Source: Sorex araneus
Taxonomy: Eukaryota; Chordata; Mammalia; Eulipotyphla; Soricidae
NCBI RefSeq assembly: GCF_027595985.1
Contig: NC_073302.1
Span: forward strand, 220,245,854-220,309,853
Direction of reading: 5' to 3'
Length of the DNA stretch: 64,000 nucleotides
Shown one piece after another: positions 12,202 through 22,689 of the stretch. Each line of letters starts with the position of its first letter. The first letter of the stretch is position 1. The notes under the pieces are model-generated. The model saw only the letters and a program-made list of their open reading frames with translations, searched no databases and was not told the origin of the DNA. The translations under genes and the position numbers were made by a program.

Positions 12202-14340
12202 CTTTGGGTGTACAACTTCAAACTGCAATTTAGGGAATTCTTTGTGATTTTTAAAAAAATAGACTTAGACTTATTACAACCACAGTACAGAGAGAAAGAG
12301 AGGAGGAGAAATGGTTGGAGTTTGGACTGAACTTATTCTTGTGGGTATCATATCAGAAATTCTGATTTCACCACATTTTTTTCCCGGCTCAAACAGTAAA
12401 GGTTTAGTTCAAGTACTGAATTTGCTCTAATGATTTTCCATATTTGTTCATTTAAGGCTGGACTCAATGGGGGTCCACGATAAATGAAGTTGAGACACCA
12501 AAAAAAATCTTTGCTTTAATGGAGAGAAAGGACTCAAAAGCTTAAGGAATAAAGATATTTATATTTTTTTAAATTATTAAACACTCCCTTGCTTTGTTTC
12601 CTAAGGGGTTCAGACACTTTCTTTCAATACATTGAGATAAGCATTGATATAAGGAGCATACTTTAAAATCATTTTAATGGTTATTTCATATCATGAATAC
12701 TGAATGAAAGTATTACAGTTGAAACAGTCTCCCTAATTACAAATGAGAGGAAAAATCACAATGGGGGTAAAAGTCAAGTAGAGCATTTCACTGTCAAAAG
12801 AGGATGATTTGATTATCACAGTGGGTAGCAAGACTGCGGCACCATCTCAACACAGTTAACTGAAGAAAATACTGAGTCATGCAGAGAATCAGATAAGTCA
12901 ACTATCCTCAAAGGCCAGGCCTCTCTGATTCTGCTGTCACCCCTACCACAATATGTATATTAGACTTCAAGGAAAGTCCCCTATATTAGTCCCCTATTAT
13001 TAACCGTATGGGAAGAAAAACATTTACGTTGGTTTGCAAATATCATTTTGAAATTCTGACGCCCGGTAAAAGTGGTCTGCTGTAGCATATTTTCCGATCT
13101 CATGGATGTCTCTAAGGACTGTGAAAAGGAAAAATCTTCAAGTAGTAGCATGCTTTGCTACCCAATAGGGTGGGAGTATAAGACTGAGATAGACTCACTA
13201 ATTCCTAGTATTTAGCATAAAAATGGATTATTTAAGTGGCCAATGAATTGCTTAGCAATAAGGGACCTGTTTGAAATAAAATTGAAGGATAAGTGACACG
13301 AAGATGTAGAAAATAAACAAATAACTATTAATTACTTGGGGTCAGTGTATGATATAACATTGCACGAGCCACTTAAAGACACATGTGCTGAAGAATATCA
13401 CTGTGATGGGTGTACTTAATAATCCGGTGGGGAAAGTGACCAACTTTGGAGTTTAGTAATCCTTCTTACTATCTACCTTCAAGTTTGCCATTTGGGCCTA
13501 AGAACAAGGAGGAATAACAACAGGACATAGACTTAACAGCAGGGATTTCTTTCCATCAGGCTACTATGACCATCAAACACCCAATTTGCTAGCTACTGCC
13601 CACCTGAGCCTCCTGTAGGGTAACGTCCCCCAAGAAGACTAGCACTCATTGAATGACCAGGCTTACTCCTTTGTGTAGAGTGACACATTTTGTTCTATTG
13701 AACTAAAATGATAAGTGCATTTTCTTTTAATTCTACCATGCACTGATTTACAAAGTGCTTATATACAATTATAATTTTGCACACGGAACTCTTTTTATTT
13801 ATTTCTGCCAAGGAAACTTCTTTAGAGCAAATGAAATAATACAATGCATATGAAATTCACTGGTTTTGTTATATATTCAATGTTGGACAAGTAACTGAAA
13901 ATAGTGATAAAAGTAATTAATGATTTATTATTGCAACAATCAAGAGACAGTGTCTCATAATTTTAGGATATGTACTAGTTGCTCAATTAAATATAGCTCT
14001 TTTTCTATGTCACCTCTAGTCAGAAGGTATGTTCTAGAACAAAGTTGGAGGAGCCAAGTGAGGTTGTACCTCTCAGTATATGACCAACATGGAAGCACAT
14101 TGCTCTTTGTTTCCAAAAGTTTGGCAACTCTCTACTGTCTCTGAAATTCTGTGCTGCTTAAACGTCTACAAACTTTCAAATACCTACAGCAGATGCATGA
14201 AATGACAGGGCTTACAGCTTGTGGCAAAATGTATTAGGGCCCTAGGAAAGAGAGCTTAGGCCAGTTGTATTGACAGTGGTCCACTGAAGGAGATGCTGAG
14301 ATTCACAAAAGGTGACCAAGCAAAAGCAGGGATGTTATAT
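12202..14340. other. Intergenic stretch with no recognised feature
   Basis: AT-rich sequence without open frames of note, no SINE or L1 match by eye and no tandem repeat. Confidence 0.6.
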
Positions 14341-14344
14341 GGTG

Positions 14345-14583
14345 GTATCACTGTATCACTGTCATCCCGTTGCTCATCCATTTGCTCAAGCGGGCACCAG
14401 TAACATCTCCAAGTGAGACTTGTTGTTTTTGGCATATCGAATATGCCATGGGTAGCTTGCCAGGCTCTGCTGTGCGGGTGAGATACTCTCGGTAGTTTGC
14501 TGGGCTCTCCAAGAGGGACAGAGGAATCGAACCTGGGTCGGCTGCATGCAAGGCAAACACCCTACCGCTGTGCTATTGCTCCA
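14345..14583 (-). mobile_element. Shrew SINE, type B
   Basis: Shares the tRNA-like head (plus-strand GAATCGAACCTGGGTCGGCT near 14525) with type A. Its body is different, with two GGTAGCTTGCC-like half repeats, and its 3' end is TATCACTGTATCACTGTCAT on plus, without a poly(T) run. Confidence 0.85.
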
Positions 14584-14639
14584 TACAGTGGTATAGTGTG
14601 ACTATCTCTGACCAAAAGGAAAATTGGAGTCTTACTATA

Positions 14640-15240
14640 AAGTCAGAAAGAGGTAAAGACAGAACCTAGAGAATTGTCAGAAAGCTTCCTGGACTTGTAA
14701 GTCCTGTGACAAAATTTAAAAGAAAGCATGATTCATGGCCGCTTTCCACATGCTCGGGCTGAGCCTCACCCACGAGTGGATCTGCAGAGAACCCGGGTGT
14801 GGGGGACTTTGTGACTGAAAACCCTGGGTTCAATGGAACTGAGAACTTCTGGCAACTCAACAGTCACGCCCATAAGCTGCCTACCTCTGCTGACCCCAGA
14901 TAATTTCAGCATTAGCCACTACTAGTCACTGTGTCTCTCTCTCCTGGAAGGGAGCATAGCATGACACACGCCATCACCATGCCGCTGGACTCCATGCCAG
15001 GCTGTTTCACTCAGGGTGCACTGGAGGGGAGTGGGTGAGCCCCCTTCTTGCCCCAAGGGACCCAGCCCTGGCAGCCAAAAACCTCCAGTACTCAATTGCC
15101 GCCACGCTTATGGCCACTCTCCATGCGCTCGGGCTGAGCCTCATCCAGAAGTGAACATATTTCTGGACTGTGCAGCCACACTTGCGGGGTTTAAAGTAGG
15201 AGGCAACCAATCTTAGAGGAAACTGTTTCCTATTACATAG
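14640..15240. repeat. Unclassified region with a repeated 40-bp block
   Basis: The block CTCGGGCTGAGCCTCA occurs at 14752 and 15128 within about 44 bp of similar sequence each time, 376 bp apart. It may be an old dispersed element of unknown class. No terminal repeats or coding motif are seen. Confidence 0.35.
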
Positions 15241-15934
15241 AATATATAATATATATAACATATATGTATAAACACACAAGGCTCAGCCTTTAGCAACATG
15301 TTAGTGATCTCTTATGGAAGGGCTTAATGACCCCTGGTGAAATACAACAATCTTCACACTCTTTCCTCTAAAGAAAATTTTTGAAGCATTTTCAGTGGCT
15401 CTTTATAACAAACAATACAAAATAAATTATTTTGGTTCTGCTTTGGATCAGGGGTTGAGGTTCAGGATGGAAACATCTGAAATATGGTGGTGGGATTGAT
15501 GTTTGAATATTAAATGCAATCAAATATTATGAACTAATTTATAAGATTAAGAAATTTAAAAATTAAATGAAAGAAAACATAGTGACAGTGCAGCTAGCGT
15601 GATCAAAGGTCTGTGTTGGCTGAGATGAAAGGATTGTGAAGGAGGTAGGAATTAGACATTTCAACAGTAACTTTGGGATTGTTACAGAATGGAAATTGTG
15701 ACAATTAATTCTATCTTCTCTTCATTCTTGAATCACATTTTCCCTGGATGGATTGTTGGCGCATCTTTATAGTTTAGTACCCAAGTTACTTACTACTTAG
15801 GAAAAACCGTGATAGAACTTGACAAAAATATGTCTTTGAATTTAATAGAAAAGTGGATTAGTTTTAATAGTCCTTTGGGGCTTGAAACAAGTGACATGTT
15901 ATTTGGTGGTGAGTAAAATGAACGGGCAAGAATT
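15241..15934. other. Intergenic stretch with no recognised feature
   Basis: A short TA/AC-rich patch near 15238-15275; otherwise plain AT-rich sequence. Confidence 0.5.
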
Positions 15935-16082
15935 TGGGGGGTGGGGGTTGGATCATACCTGGTGGTGCTCTGGGGTTACTTCTGGCTTTGCACTCAGGAA
16001 TTAGTCCTAGTGGTGCTTGAGGGACCAAATGGGTTGGCCACATGCAAGGTAAATGCCTTATTTGCTGACCTCACAGGCAGGA
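15935..16082 (-). mobile_element. Diverged type A SINE
   Basis: Minus-strand body recognisable by CTGGTGGTGCTCTGGGGTTA and TTGCACTCAGGAATTA, then TTGGCCACATGCAAGG. The B box is lost. Confidence 0.75.
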
Positions 16083-17224
16083 ATATCTTTAAGCATGATA
16101 GGAATAGAAGGATCTGTGCTGGTATTGTGTAACTGAAGATACATTGAGGTGGACATTTGCCACATATTTATTCTCCATCTCATTATTTAGTTCTCTATGT
16201 AGTGAGAGAAGTTTACACAGCATATAAACTCTCTTTCTCCAGTCATGTTATTACCCAATTTCTAGCTTCCTTATACTGGGCAAGAATAATTACCTAAGCT
16301 CTGTCAATAAGAGTGACTGTCCCACGCTTTGAATCAAGGGAAACACAAAAACGATAATAGGCAATGGAGAACTTTTCAGGAATCAGTGTAGTTGCCAATA
16401 GTGAAGGCATCACCCCATGCCCAGGGTCAGTGTGTAGGTGGAAGGAGCCATCCACCTCAGTCTGCGGCAGAAATGACAACAAAGTCTACAAGGAGTCAGT
16501 CTATGGCATGATTTCTGCCACTGGTTACGTGTGCCTGTTGCTCAGTCTCTTCCCCGCGTTCTGCTCTCGACTGCAGTTCTTCATCCTTCACATTGATTCA
16601 GAGACTCACAGCTTTTAAGTAAATTCCAATTCATACCATACAGTCAGCTCTTACTAATTGCAATTAGTCATTCTAAATTATAAGGCCATTCACCTTCATC
16701 TCAATACTTTTTAATTTAGTAAACCTTTTGTAAAATCATATTTCAAACCAGATATGATGTTGGAAACTTCGATGCTAAGATGAATGACATAGCTCTTATT
16801 ATTTAGGTACTTGGAGTCAACTGGGAGAACAAGTATAAAAATAAAATGTGTAGATAATAGGTGTTGCATATTAAGTGAATGTAATGGAATGTACAGAGGA
16901 TCAATTAATTTTGCTTATGAAGAGGTGGGGCTCTTTGAAGGCACAAATAAATGGTACTTGAGTTTGGTCAGGACCAAAATAATCTTACCAGTATCACAGG
17001 AAAAGATATCCCAGGAAGAGTTCACAGCATGAACAAATGTATAGGGACATAAGTTTTTACCATTGTTTGTAGTCAGGAAACATGAGTGTTTCAATCTTGA
17101 GAATGCGCCGAGAAATAAATTGAGAGTGATAATCTGAAATCTGATTAAGAAGCCCAGACTATGGAAGGCCTCTGTAAAACAGACTAAATGTTTCTCTTAT
17201 TTGGTCACTGCCGTCAAAGTTTTA
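16083..17224. other. Intergenic stretch with no recognised feature
   Basis: Unique-looking sequence. Two short open frames (16364-16618 and 16811-17032, plus) have no recognisable domains and are taken as chance. Confidence 0.5.
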
Positions 17225-17425
17225 TTTTATTTTTTGTTTATGTTTGCCTTTGTCTTGGGAGTCACCCCTGCTGTGCTCAGGCCTTAGTCCTGGCTCTGCA
17301 CTTGGAGCAGTGCTAAGAGAACTCTCTCCGTGCTAAGAGAACCATATGTGATGCTGGGCTTCAAATCTGTGTCAGCTGATTTCAGGGCAAGCACCTTACC
17401 CAGTGCACTATCTCTCTGGCTTGCC
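17225..17425 (-). mobile_element. Diverged type A SINE with internal insertion
   Basis: The order GGGAGTCACCCCTGCTGTGC, TCCTGGCTCTGCACTTGGAG, CAAGCACCTTACCC identifies it. The phrase GTGCTAAGAGAAC occurs twice (near 17310 and 17331), a local 21-bp duplication. Confidence 0.7.
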
Positions 17426-17521
17426 ACTGACGTGTTTAAAGCAAAAAGTGATAGGACCAATAATGCTGCATTAGTATGAAGACAGTAACTGTGTCAAAGC
17501 AATAGCAACAGGAAATCTAGT

Positions 17522-18692
17522 TGAATTTTAATTGTAAAACTTGGTGTGCACTCTAACCTCCACCTCCAGGGTTCGGTGGGCTCAGGTTGCTCCCCACCAG
17601 GGGTGGCCCAGGCCATGGGCAGACGAAGGAGATGAGACCGCCAGGCTGGTTGATGATCAGGTGCTGGTTATTCCATCCTCCCCACGCACCTGTTCCAGTC
17701 TCTCGGAGCCCCCCATTCTGGTCTCACACTGCTCCCCATTCCCGTCTCTTCCTGTCTCTCCGCTCATCTCTCCCATCTCCCGCTCTTCCTCTCAAAGCCG
17801 CATCTCTCGCTCTCCGTGCACCTGCTTCTGCATTTTCCCCTACATTCTTCTCCCTCTGTCCCCCTTGCTAGTCTCTCTGTGCCCCATCTTGCTGCCCTGT
17901 TCTCCCTCTCCTCTCTCTTCAACTTCCCCACATTGAGGGTAGACACCACACTTGTCCCGTAGCAAAATCAACACAAGAAAGCTCTTCCTTACTGCCCATC
18001 AGGCCCAAGGAAATAACACCTAAAGGTACTTCCCCTCTCCTTAGTTCAATAACTTAGTTAACATCTTAATTCTACTTCTTAATATTAGTTATTTTGTAAG
18101 GACAAAGTAATTGATACATTAAGCTTGTAGGGTGGCTCTTCTTGGGACATCTTGCTACAGACTCAGACTACAGTGCTCAGACTGGATTAATCATTCCTAA
18201 CCCTAACAGGGTCCGAATCTAGTTATTATTTTTTGTATCATGACAGAACTTGCCCATGACCACGCTCTTAACTTATAGTTAAGCATTATGGCACTTTGGA
18301 CAGGCCCATCTCGATGCCAACGTAACACACTGCTTGTCCTGGGTCCATCCAGTCCCTCGTAGGTACCCTGCTTTTGGCGTGCTAGGAAGTAAGGGAAACT
18401 GAGGCTTAAGTCTAGAGAACAGATGCCCCATAGTGAGTTATCATTTGGAGTCAATTAACTCCCAAGTTACAAAAGGACAGCATTAACTGTCTTCCTGTGC
18501 CCATCCAAAAAAGGACATTGCTCTGAATAACTATGCAAAGGACTTAAGGAGAAGAGAAAAGCAATATTTACAAGTTAACAGAGCACAAAGAAAGAGGTTA
18601 CAAATAAACACAGAAAATTGGGAGCACTGCGATGGGAGTAGCCTAATAAACCTCAGCTCTCTGTAGCAAGGACAAACCAATATTATCCTACA
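17522..18692 (-). mobile_element. Solo LTR of an endogenous retrovirus
   Basis: On the minus strand it starts TGTAGGATAATATTGG (18692) and ends AAAATTCA (17522), the TG...CA termini of an LTR. The 5-bp direct repeat CTAGT flanks it at 17517-17521 and 18693-18697. Length 1171 bp. The poly(A) signal position is degenerate (AATAAC near 17672). No internal viral region remains, as expected after recombination between two LTRs. Two more LTRs of the same family lie in COG6 intron 7. Confidence 0.85.
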
Positions 18693-18815
18693 CTAGTAAG
18701 TTGAGGTTAACTATATATTCTTTGCAAACTTTCTTCAGTGTTGGCTTGCTCATCAATAACAATATTATCCACATGGTAACACATTGCAGTTTATTTTTAA
18801 AGACACTAAGAGCAC

Positions 18816-18950
18816 GGGTTTCTGGCAATGGTACAGTGGTAAGGCACTTGCCTTGCACCAGCAGCCCTGGTTCAACCAGGGCATCCCCTATGGTCTCCCA
18901 CAGGAGAGCTGGAAGGGGAGCTGGTAGATGTTACTCTCCAGAAATGAAAG
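18816..18950 (+). mobile_element. Diverged SINE head
   Basis: GGCAATGGTACAGTGGTAAG and CACTTGCCTTGCACCAGCAG, with a decayed B box (GGTTCAACC at 18869), follow the tRNA-like head. The tail is A-rich with CAAACAAACA. Confidence 0.6.
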
Positions 18951-19034
18951 CAAACAAACAGACAAATATAACTAAAAATACTCTCCAAAACTTCATGTTT
19001 ATTACAGAAGATTGTGGCTTAAACTATCATTTTT

Positions 19035-19557
19035 TAAAAAATTTTATCACCATGTGGAAAGTTACAAAGTTCTCAGGTTTATGTCTCAGTTATACAATAT
19101 TCAAACACCATCCCTTCACCAGTGCCCATATTCCACCACCAAAATCCCCAGTATACCCCCTGCCCCCGCCCTCCACCCCCAACTGTATAACTGATGAATT
19201 TCACTTCATTTTCTCTTTACTTTATGTTCCATATTTCAACACAAAACTCACTATTGTTGTGGAAGTTATACCCCCAAACAAGATAGCCCTACTAAGGAAG
19301 CATTTGATAATTAGTTTTCCATTAAAAGATTATATGTTTTCAGGTGTTAGAAAAGGTTGCGCGGCCGCATGGCTTGGATGTGTCCCAGTCCCGAATCCCG
19401 GAGCCGTGTTAGTTGCTGCTCAGTGTCGCCAGGGTTCCATTTGGAGAAGGTGTGCTGGCGGCACCTCCTCCCTCCGGCCCCCCGGTGTTGCTGGCCCCGA
19501 CTCGGGTCCGGAGCATTTTCCCGGCCGCGTTGCTCACCAGAATGCCTGGCCGCTTCT
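19035..19557 (-). mobile_element. Short L1-tailed element with GC-rich head
   Basis: An exact 17-bp duplication, CTTAAACTATCATTTTT, lies at 19018-19034 and 19558-19574. On minus, the element begins with about 200 bp of CpG-rich sequence (19557-19353), passes directly into the L1 3' UTR (19340-19060) and ends in an A-rich tail. ORF1 and ORF2 are absent. It is either an internally deleted L1 or a non-autonomous element that borrowed the L1 3' end. Confidence 0.8.
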
Positions 19558-19574
19558 CTTAAACTATCATTTTT

Positions 19575-19740
19575 AAGGGTCGAGAGATAGAGGGTGTGGG
19601 TAGTACAGTGGGTAGGGTAGTGCCCGGGTTTAACCCCTGACTTTCTATGTGGCTCCCCCAAGCACCACCAGGAGTAATTCCTGAGTGCAGGACCAACCCT
19701 CAAGCATCACAGGGTGCAGCACAAAACCAAAGAAAATACA
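19575..19740 (+). mobile_element. Diverged type A SINE
   Basis: GTAGTACAGTGGGTAGGGTA (A box), CCCGGGTTTAACCCC (B box), then CACCACCAGGAGTAATTCCT. It ends in AAACCAAAG. Confidence 0.75.
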
Positions 19741-20048
19741 ACAAGAGTAGGCAGTCTATCACTGGATACAGCAGAGAAGGAAGGCGAGAAGGAGTCTGAG
19801 GAGTCGGACTGCGACGTGGGACTCAGCTTGCTCGGTTGGTCACTGCCCCCGTACAGCCCTTCTCTGGAACTGGTGCGTGTCCTGTGCCTGTCCAGGCGTG
19901 GCTCTGGGGTCAGTGCGGAGACCCCTGGGATCGGCACACAGGAGGCCCGGTGGGGGCTACTCAGGGGGGGGTCTGGCGGCGGCGCTGATGGGTGCAAACC
20001 TGCCCCGGGACCCCGGGGTCCCTGACCGGGGCCTTCCTTGCGGCCACT

Positions 20049-20100
20049 GGTCAGTCTGTCCACGCGGGGCGAGCGGTCAGTCTGTCCACGCGGGGGCGTA
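20049..20100. repeat. 26-bp tandem duplication upstream of COG6 promoter
   Basis: The 20-mer GGTCAGTCTGTCCACGCGGG starts at 20049 and again at 20075, a period of 26 bp, giving about two units within the 5' side of the CpG island. Confidence 0.9.
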
Positions 20101-20204
20101 CTGACATGACCCAAGGTTCCGAGGCTCGTCGTCACCTAGAAACCTGAGTCCAGACACGCTGGGACTGCACGGGCCACGCGGACAGTGCGTCAGCCGCACC
20201 TCCC

Positions 20205-20324
20205 GGCTCGCCCCGCCCACTTCCACGAGTCCCGCGGGGCGGGGCTCCGGGCCCAGGGCGCAGGCGCAGACGCCGCGCACGCGCAGTCCGCCGGGTGGCC
20301 GGGCCGGGGCGGGGTCGCGGGGCC
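20205..20324 (+). promoter_or_regulatory. COG6 core promoter with GC boxes and two NRF1-like sites
   Basis: No TATA box is visible. Two GC boxes occur: CCCCGCCCAC at 20211 and GGGGCGGGGC at 20236. Two near-palindromic NRF1-type motifs, GCGCAGGCGC (20258-20267) and GCGCACGCGC (20275-20284), lie 17 bp apart, 40-65 bp before the start codon. This is a TATA-less dispersed-start promoter layout. The exact transcription start cannot be read from sequence. Confidence 0.65.
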
Positions 20325-20477
20325 ATGGCCGAGGGCGGCACGGAGGTGGCGGCGCTGGCGACCCCGGGCCCGGCCCCGGCGCCGAGCAATGGGGCCAGCA
20401 GCGGCGCCGCGCAGAGCAGCAACCCGCTGTCGCGGAAGCTGCAGAAGATCCTGGAGACGCGGCTGGACAACGACAAG
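20325..20477 (+). CDS. COG6: COG6 exon 1 (residues 1-51, start codon)
   Basis: The ATG at 20325 sits in GGGGCCATGG, a good initiation context with G at +4. The encoded N-terminus begins [15 protein letters not shown], continues with an Ala/Pro/Gly/Ser-rich stretch to about residue 32, then the conserved block [19 protein letters not shown]. The conserved block starts the helical N-terminal region of the COG6 family; the low-complexity part is poorly conserved between mammals but has the same length (51 codons) as I recall for human. The donor is AAG|GTAGCC and the exon ends on a codon boundary. It lies in a CpG island. In-frame GTG codons upstream are not preceded by any conserved sequence, so this ATG is preferred. 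Confidence 0.95.
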
Positions 20478-20957
20478 GTAGCCCGCGCCGGGGTTCCCTC
20501 TCGGGGCCCCGCCGTCCCCTCGGGCGACCGCGGGGCGTGTCGCCCCCTAGAGCCCCCCGCGCCCCCGGCCGGGTCTGAGCGCGCGGGGTCACGCGCGGGG
20601 AGAGAGTCGTGTGAGGGGGACACGCGCGGGCAGGGGAGGGGCCGGACGGCGCGGCAGCGGCGCTGCCCCCGACGGAGAGAGTTTGCCGAGGGCGGACCGG
20701 CGCGGTGGGCGCGGGCCCCGGGACACGCCCGCGGGACACTCCGGGGACGGCTCTGCTGGCGGCCCCGCGCCCCCTCCGGATTCCAGGGGCCGCGCCGCCA
20801 GCGCCTCTCCGTGCCCCCCGCGGTGCTGCCCTCTCCCGTGTCCCAGGCTGGTCACGTCAGTGGCGCATACCCGGGAAACAACACGCAGACTGAGAGTGTA
20901 GACAGGTTGCCGGTGACTGGAAACCCGCAAGAATCTATGGGAACATGATCAACTTTC

Positions 20958-21206
20958 TTTCTAAAAAATTTTTTAAAAAAAATTTTATTGAATCACCGTG
21001 AAGTAGTTACAAGCTTTCATGTTTGGGTTACAGTCTCACAATGATCAAACACCCATCCCTCCACCAGTGCACATTCCCCACCACCAATATCCCGGGTATA
21101 CCCCCCCCTTCCCACCCTCCCCCTGCCTCCGTGGCAGATAATATTCCCCATACTCTGTCTGCTTTGGCGCATTATGGCTTGCAGTAGAGACGCCGAAAGG
21201 TGGGAG
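20958..21206 (-). mobile_element. Severely 5'-truncated L1 (3' UTR only)
   Basis: Flanked by CATGATCAACTTTC (20944-20957) and CATGATGAACTTTC (21207-21220), 13 of 14 alike. The insert has the T-rich tail, TTGAATCACCGTG and the C-rich tract near 21100 typical of the family's 3' UTR. Confidence 0.85.
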
Positions 21207-21220
21207 CATGATGAACTTTC

Positions 21221-21392
21221 AGTGCCTGTACTGCAGACCTTAATGCCCAGAAAGGGGAAGGGGGAGGGAGAAAGGCTGGGGACAGAAGGGAAATATACAG
21301 GGGTGAAGGACGGGTGTTGGAACTTTGTATGTCTGAAACTCAACCTTGAACAACTTTGAAATTATCTTACAATGATTCAATTAAAAAAAATT
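21221..21392 (+). mobile_element. L1 3' UTR fragment (plus strand)
   Basis: GGGTGAAGGACGGGTGTTGG, then TCTGAAACTCAACCTTGAAC and ATGATTCAATTAAAA, is the sense-strand end of the same 3' UTR. It faces the preceding minus copy. Confidence 0.75.
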
Positions 21393-21400
21393 GTGTATAA

Positions 21401-21650
21401 GGGCTGGAGTGATACTGCAGCGGGTAGGGTGTTTGCCTTGCACATCACTGACCCAGGTTCAATTCCTCCATCCTTCTCGGAGAGCCCGGCAAGCTACCGA
21501 GAGTATCCCATCCTCTCGGCAGAGTCTGGCAAGCTACCCGTGGCATAATCGATATGCCAAAAACAGTAACAACAAGTCTCACAATGGAGACATTACTGGG
21601 TCCCCCTTGAGCAAATTGATGAGCAATGGGATGACAGTGATACAGTGAAT
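21401..21650 (+). mobile_element. Shrew SINE, type B
   Basis: A near-complete plus copy: head GGGCTGGAGTGATACTGCAG, B box GGTTCAATTCC (21456), two GGCAAGCTACC half repeats, tail GATGACAGTGATACAGTGA without poly(A). Flanked by TTGTGTATAA (21391) and TTGTATATAA (21651). Confidence 0.9.
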
Positions 21651-21696
21651 TTGTATATAAAAGTAACGTCATTTTATGATTAAGAAAGATAGGTTT

Positions 21697-21872
21697 GGGG
21701 GTGGAGCGATAGCACAGCGGGTAGGGTGTTTGTGTTGCACACACTGACCCAGGTTCAATTCCCAGCATCTCGTATGGTCTCCTGAACACTGCCAGGGGTA
21801 ATTCCTGAGCGCAGAGCCAGAAATAACCCTGTGCATGTGCATCGCCAGGTGTGACCCAAAAAGAAAAGAAAA
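21697..21872 (+). mobile_element. Shrew SINE, type A
   Basis: Starts at the end of AGAAAGATAGGTTTG (21683-21697), which is repeated as AGAAATCTAGGTTTG at 21873-21887. B box GGTTCAATTCC; ends GTGTGACCCAAAAAG with an A-rich tail. Confidence 0.9.
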
Positions 21873-22109
21873 AGAAATCTAGGTTTGAGAGGTTTGAGGG
21901 CCATCATTTGTAAGCTGGAGCCACCAAATAGATGTGTCTTGGTTGGGATAATCCTCTGACTTCTCTGAGGTTCATATAAAATTCACGTTCTTCCTGTTGG
22001 GTGTTCAGTGAGAACCCAACATTTATGTTTCTAATACAAACTTGTCTTCATAGTTTAGTCCCCCAGTGGGTGCCCAGGAAACCAGGACGACCCTCCCTGT
22101 GATTCAGAA

Positions 22110-22355
22110 ACCCCCAGGGACACATCTTATGGTACTTGGGGACCTTTGTGATGCCAGAGATAAAACCAGAGTCCACTGCATGCAAGTCATGTGCTTCCCC
22201 CCTCCCCTACAAGCGTTGTGAGGTGCTCAGGGCGTACTCCTAGCCCTGCTCAGGGTGGTGCTGGGGGGGTACCTTAGGCAGTTCCAAGGATGGAGCCCAG
22301 TTTTGCCTCGCCTTACCCTCTGTACTGTCTCAGGTCTCTAGTCCTGTGCCTCAAC
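22110..22355 (-). mobile_element. Two decayed SINE pieces
   Basis: CCACTGCATGCAAGTCATGT (22177) ends one minus copy. GGTGCTCAGGGCGTACTCCT (22221) to CTCTGTACTGTCTC (about 22330) marks a second immediately to its right. Both are too diverged to place their ends. Confidence 0.5.
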
Positions 22356-22689
22356 GCCACCGTCTTTCTGGCCTAGGTAGTAGAGTGTTCAGTGTATCTA
22401 CTGTTGAACATTATCTAATTCAGCTATTCTGGTAAATTAACATCTCTTGAGGTGTAATTACCATGAGAAATACAAGGTATTAGTTTAAGTCATAAAATAA
22501 GAAACTCATGGATTTACACATTTTGTACCTGTGTCCTGTGTTATTTTGTGATTTAGCGTGTACTGACTACTTTGATCCCAGACCTCAAGATATTTCAGAG
22601 CTCTCATCAAAAGGAAACAGCATTATTTAATGGGACTTTATTTTTTGGGGGGGCTACAATAAATATTTGGAGGTGCAAGGCTATTTTTT

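Larger units (their letters stand above)
19990..20860. promoter_or_regulatory. CpG island spanning the COG6 promoter and exon 1
   Basis: Base composition switches from AT-rich to strongly GC-rich with dense CG dinucleotides from about 19990, and back again near 20860. The island covers the promoter, exon 1 and the first 380 bases of intron 1, as expected for a housekeeping gene. Long open frames on both strands here reflect high GC rather than genes. Confidence 0.9.

Noticed and set aside
14666-15279. Small open frames near 14.7-15.3 kb
   Set aside because: They lie in the unclassified repeated block region, lack domains, and are no longer than expected by chance.
17541-17936. 131-codon plus-strand open frame
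   Set aside because: It is antisense to the solo LTR in a pyrimidine-rich part (Ser/Pro/Leu-rich translation) and has no coding signature.
18701-19576. 291-codon plus-strand open frame
   Set aside because: It runs through a SINE head, the antisense L1 3' UTR and the GC-rich head of an inserted element, so it is a chance frame across three unrelated pieces.
20077-20739. Long open frames on both strands in the CpG island (up to 220 codons)
   Set aside because: They follow from very high GC content, overlap exon 1 and its intron, and show Arg/Pro/Gly/Ala-rich chance composition without any domain.
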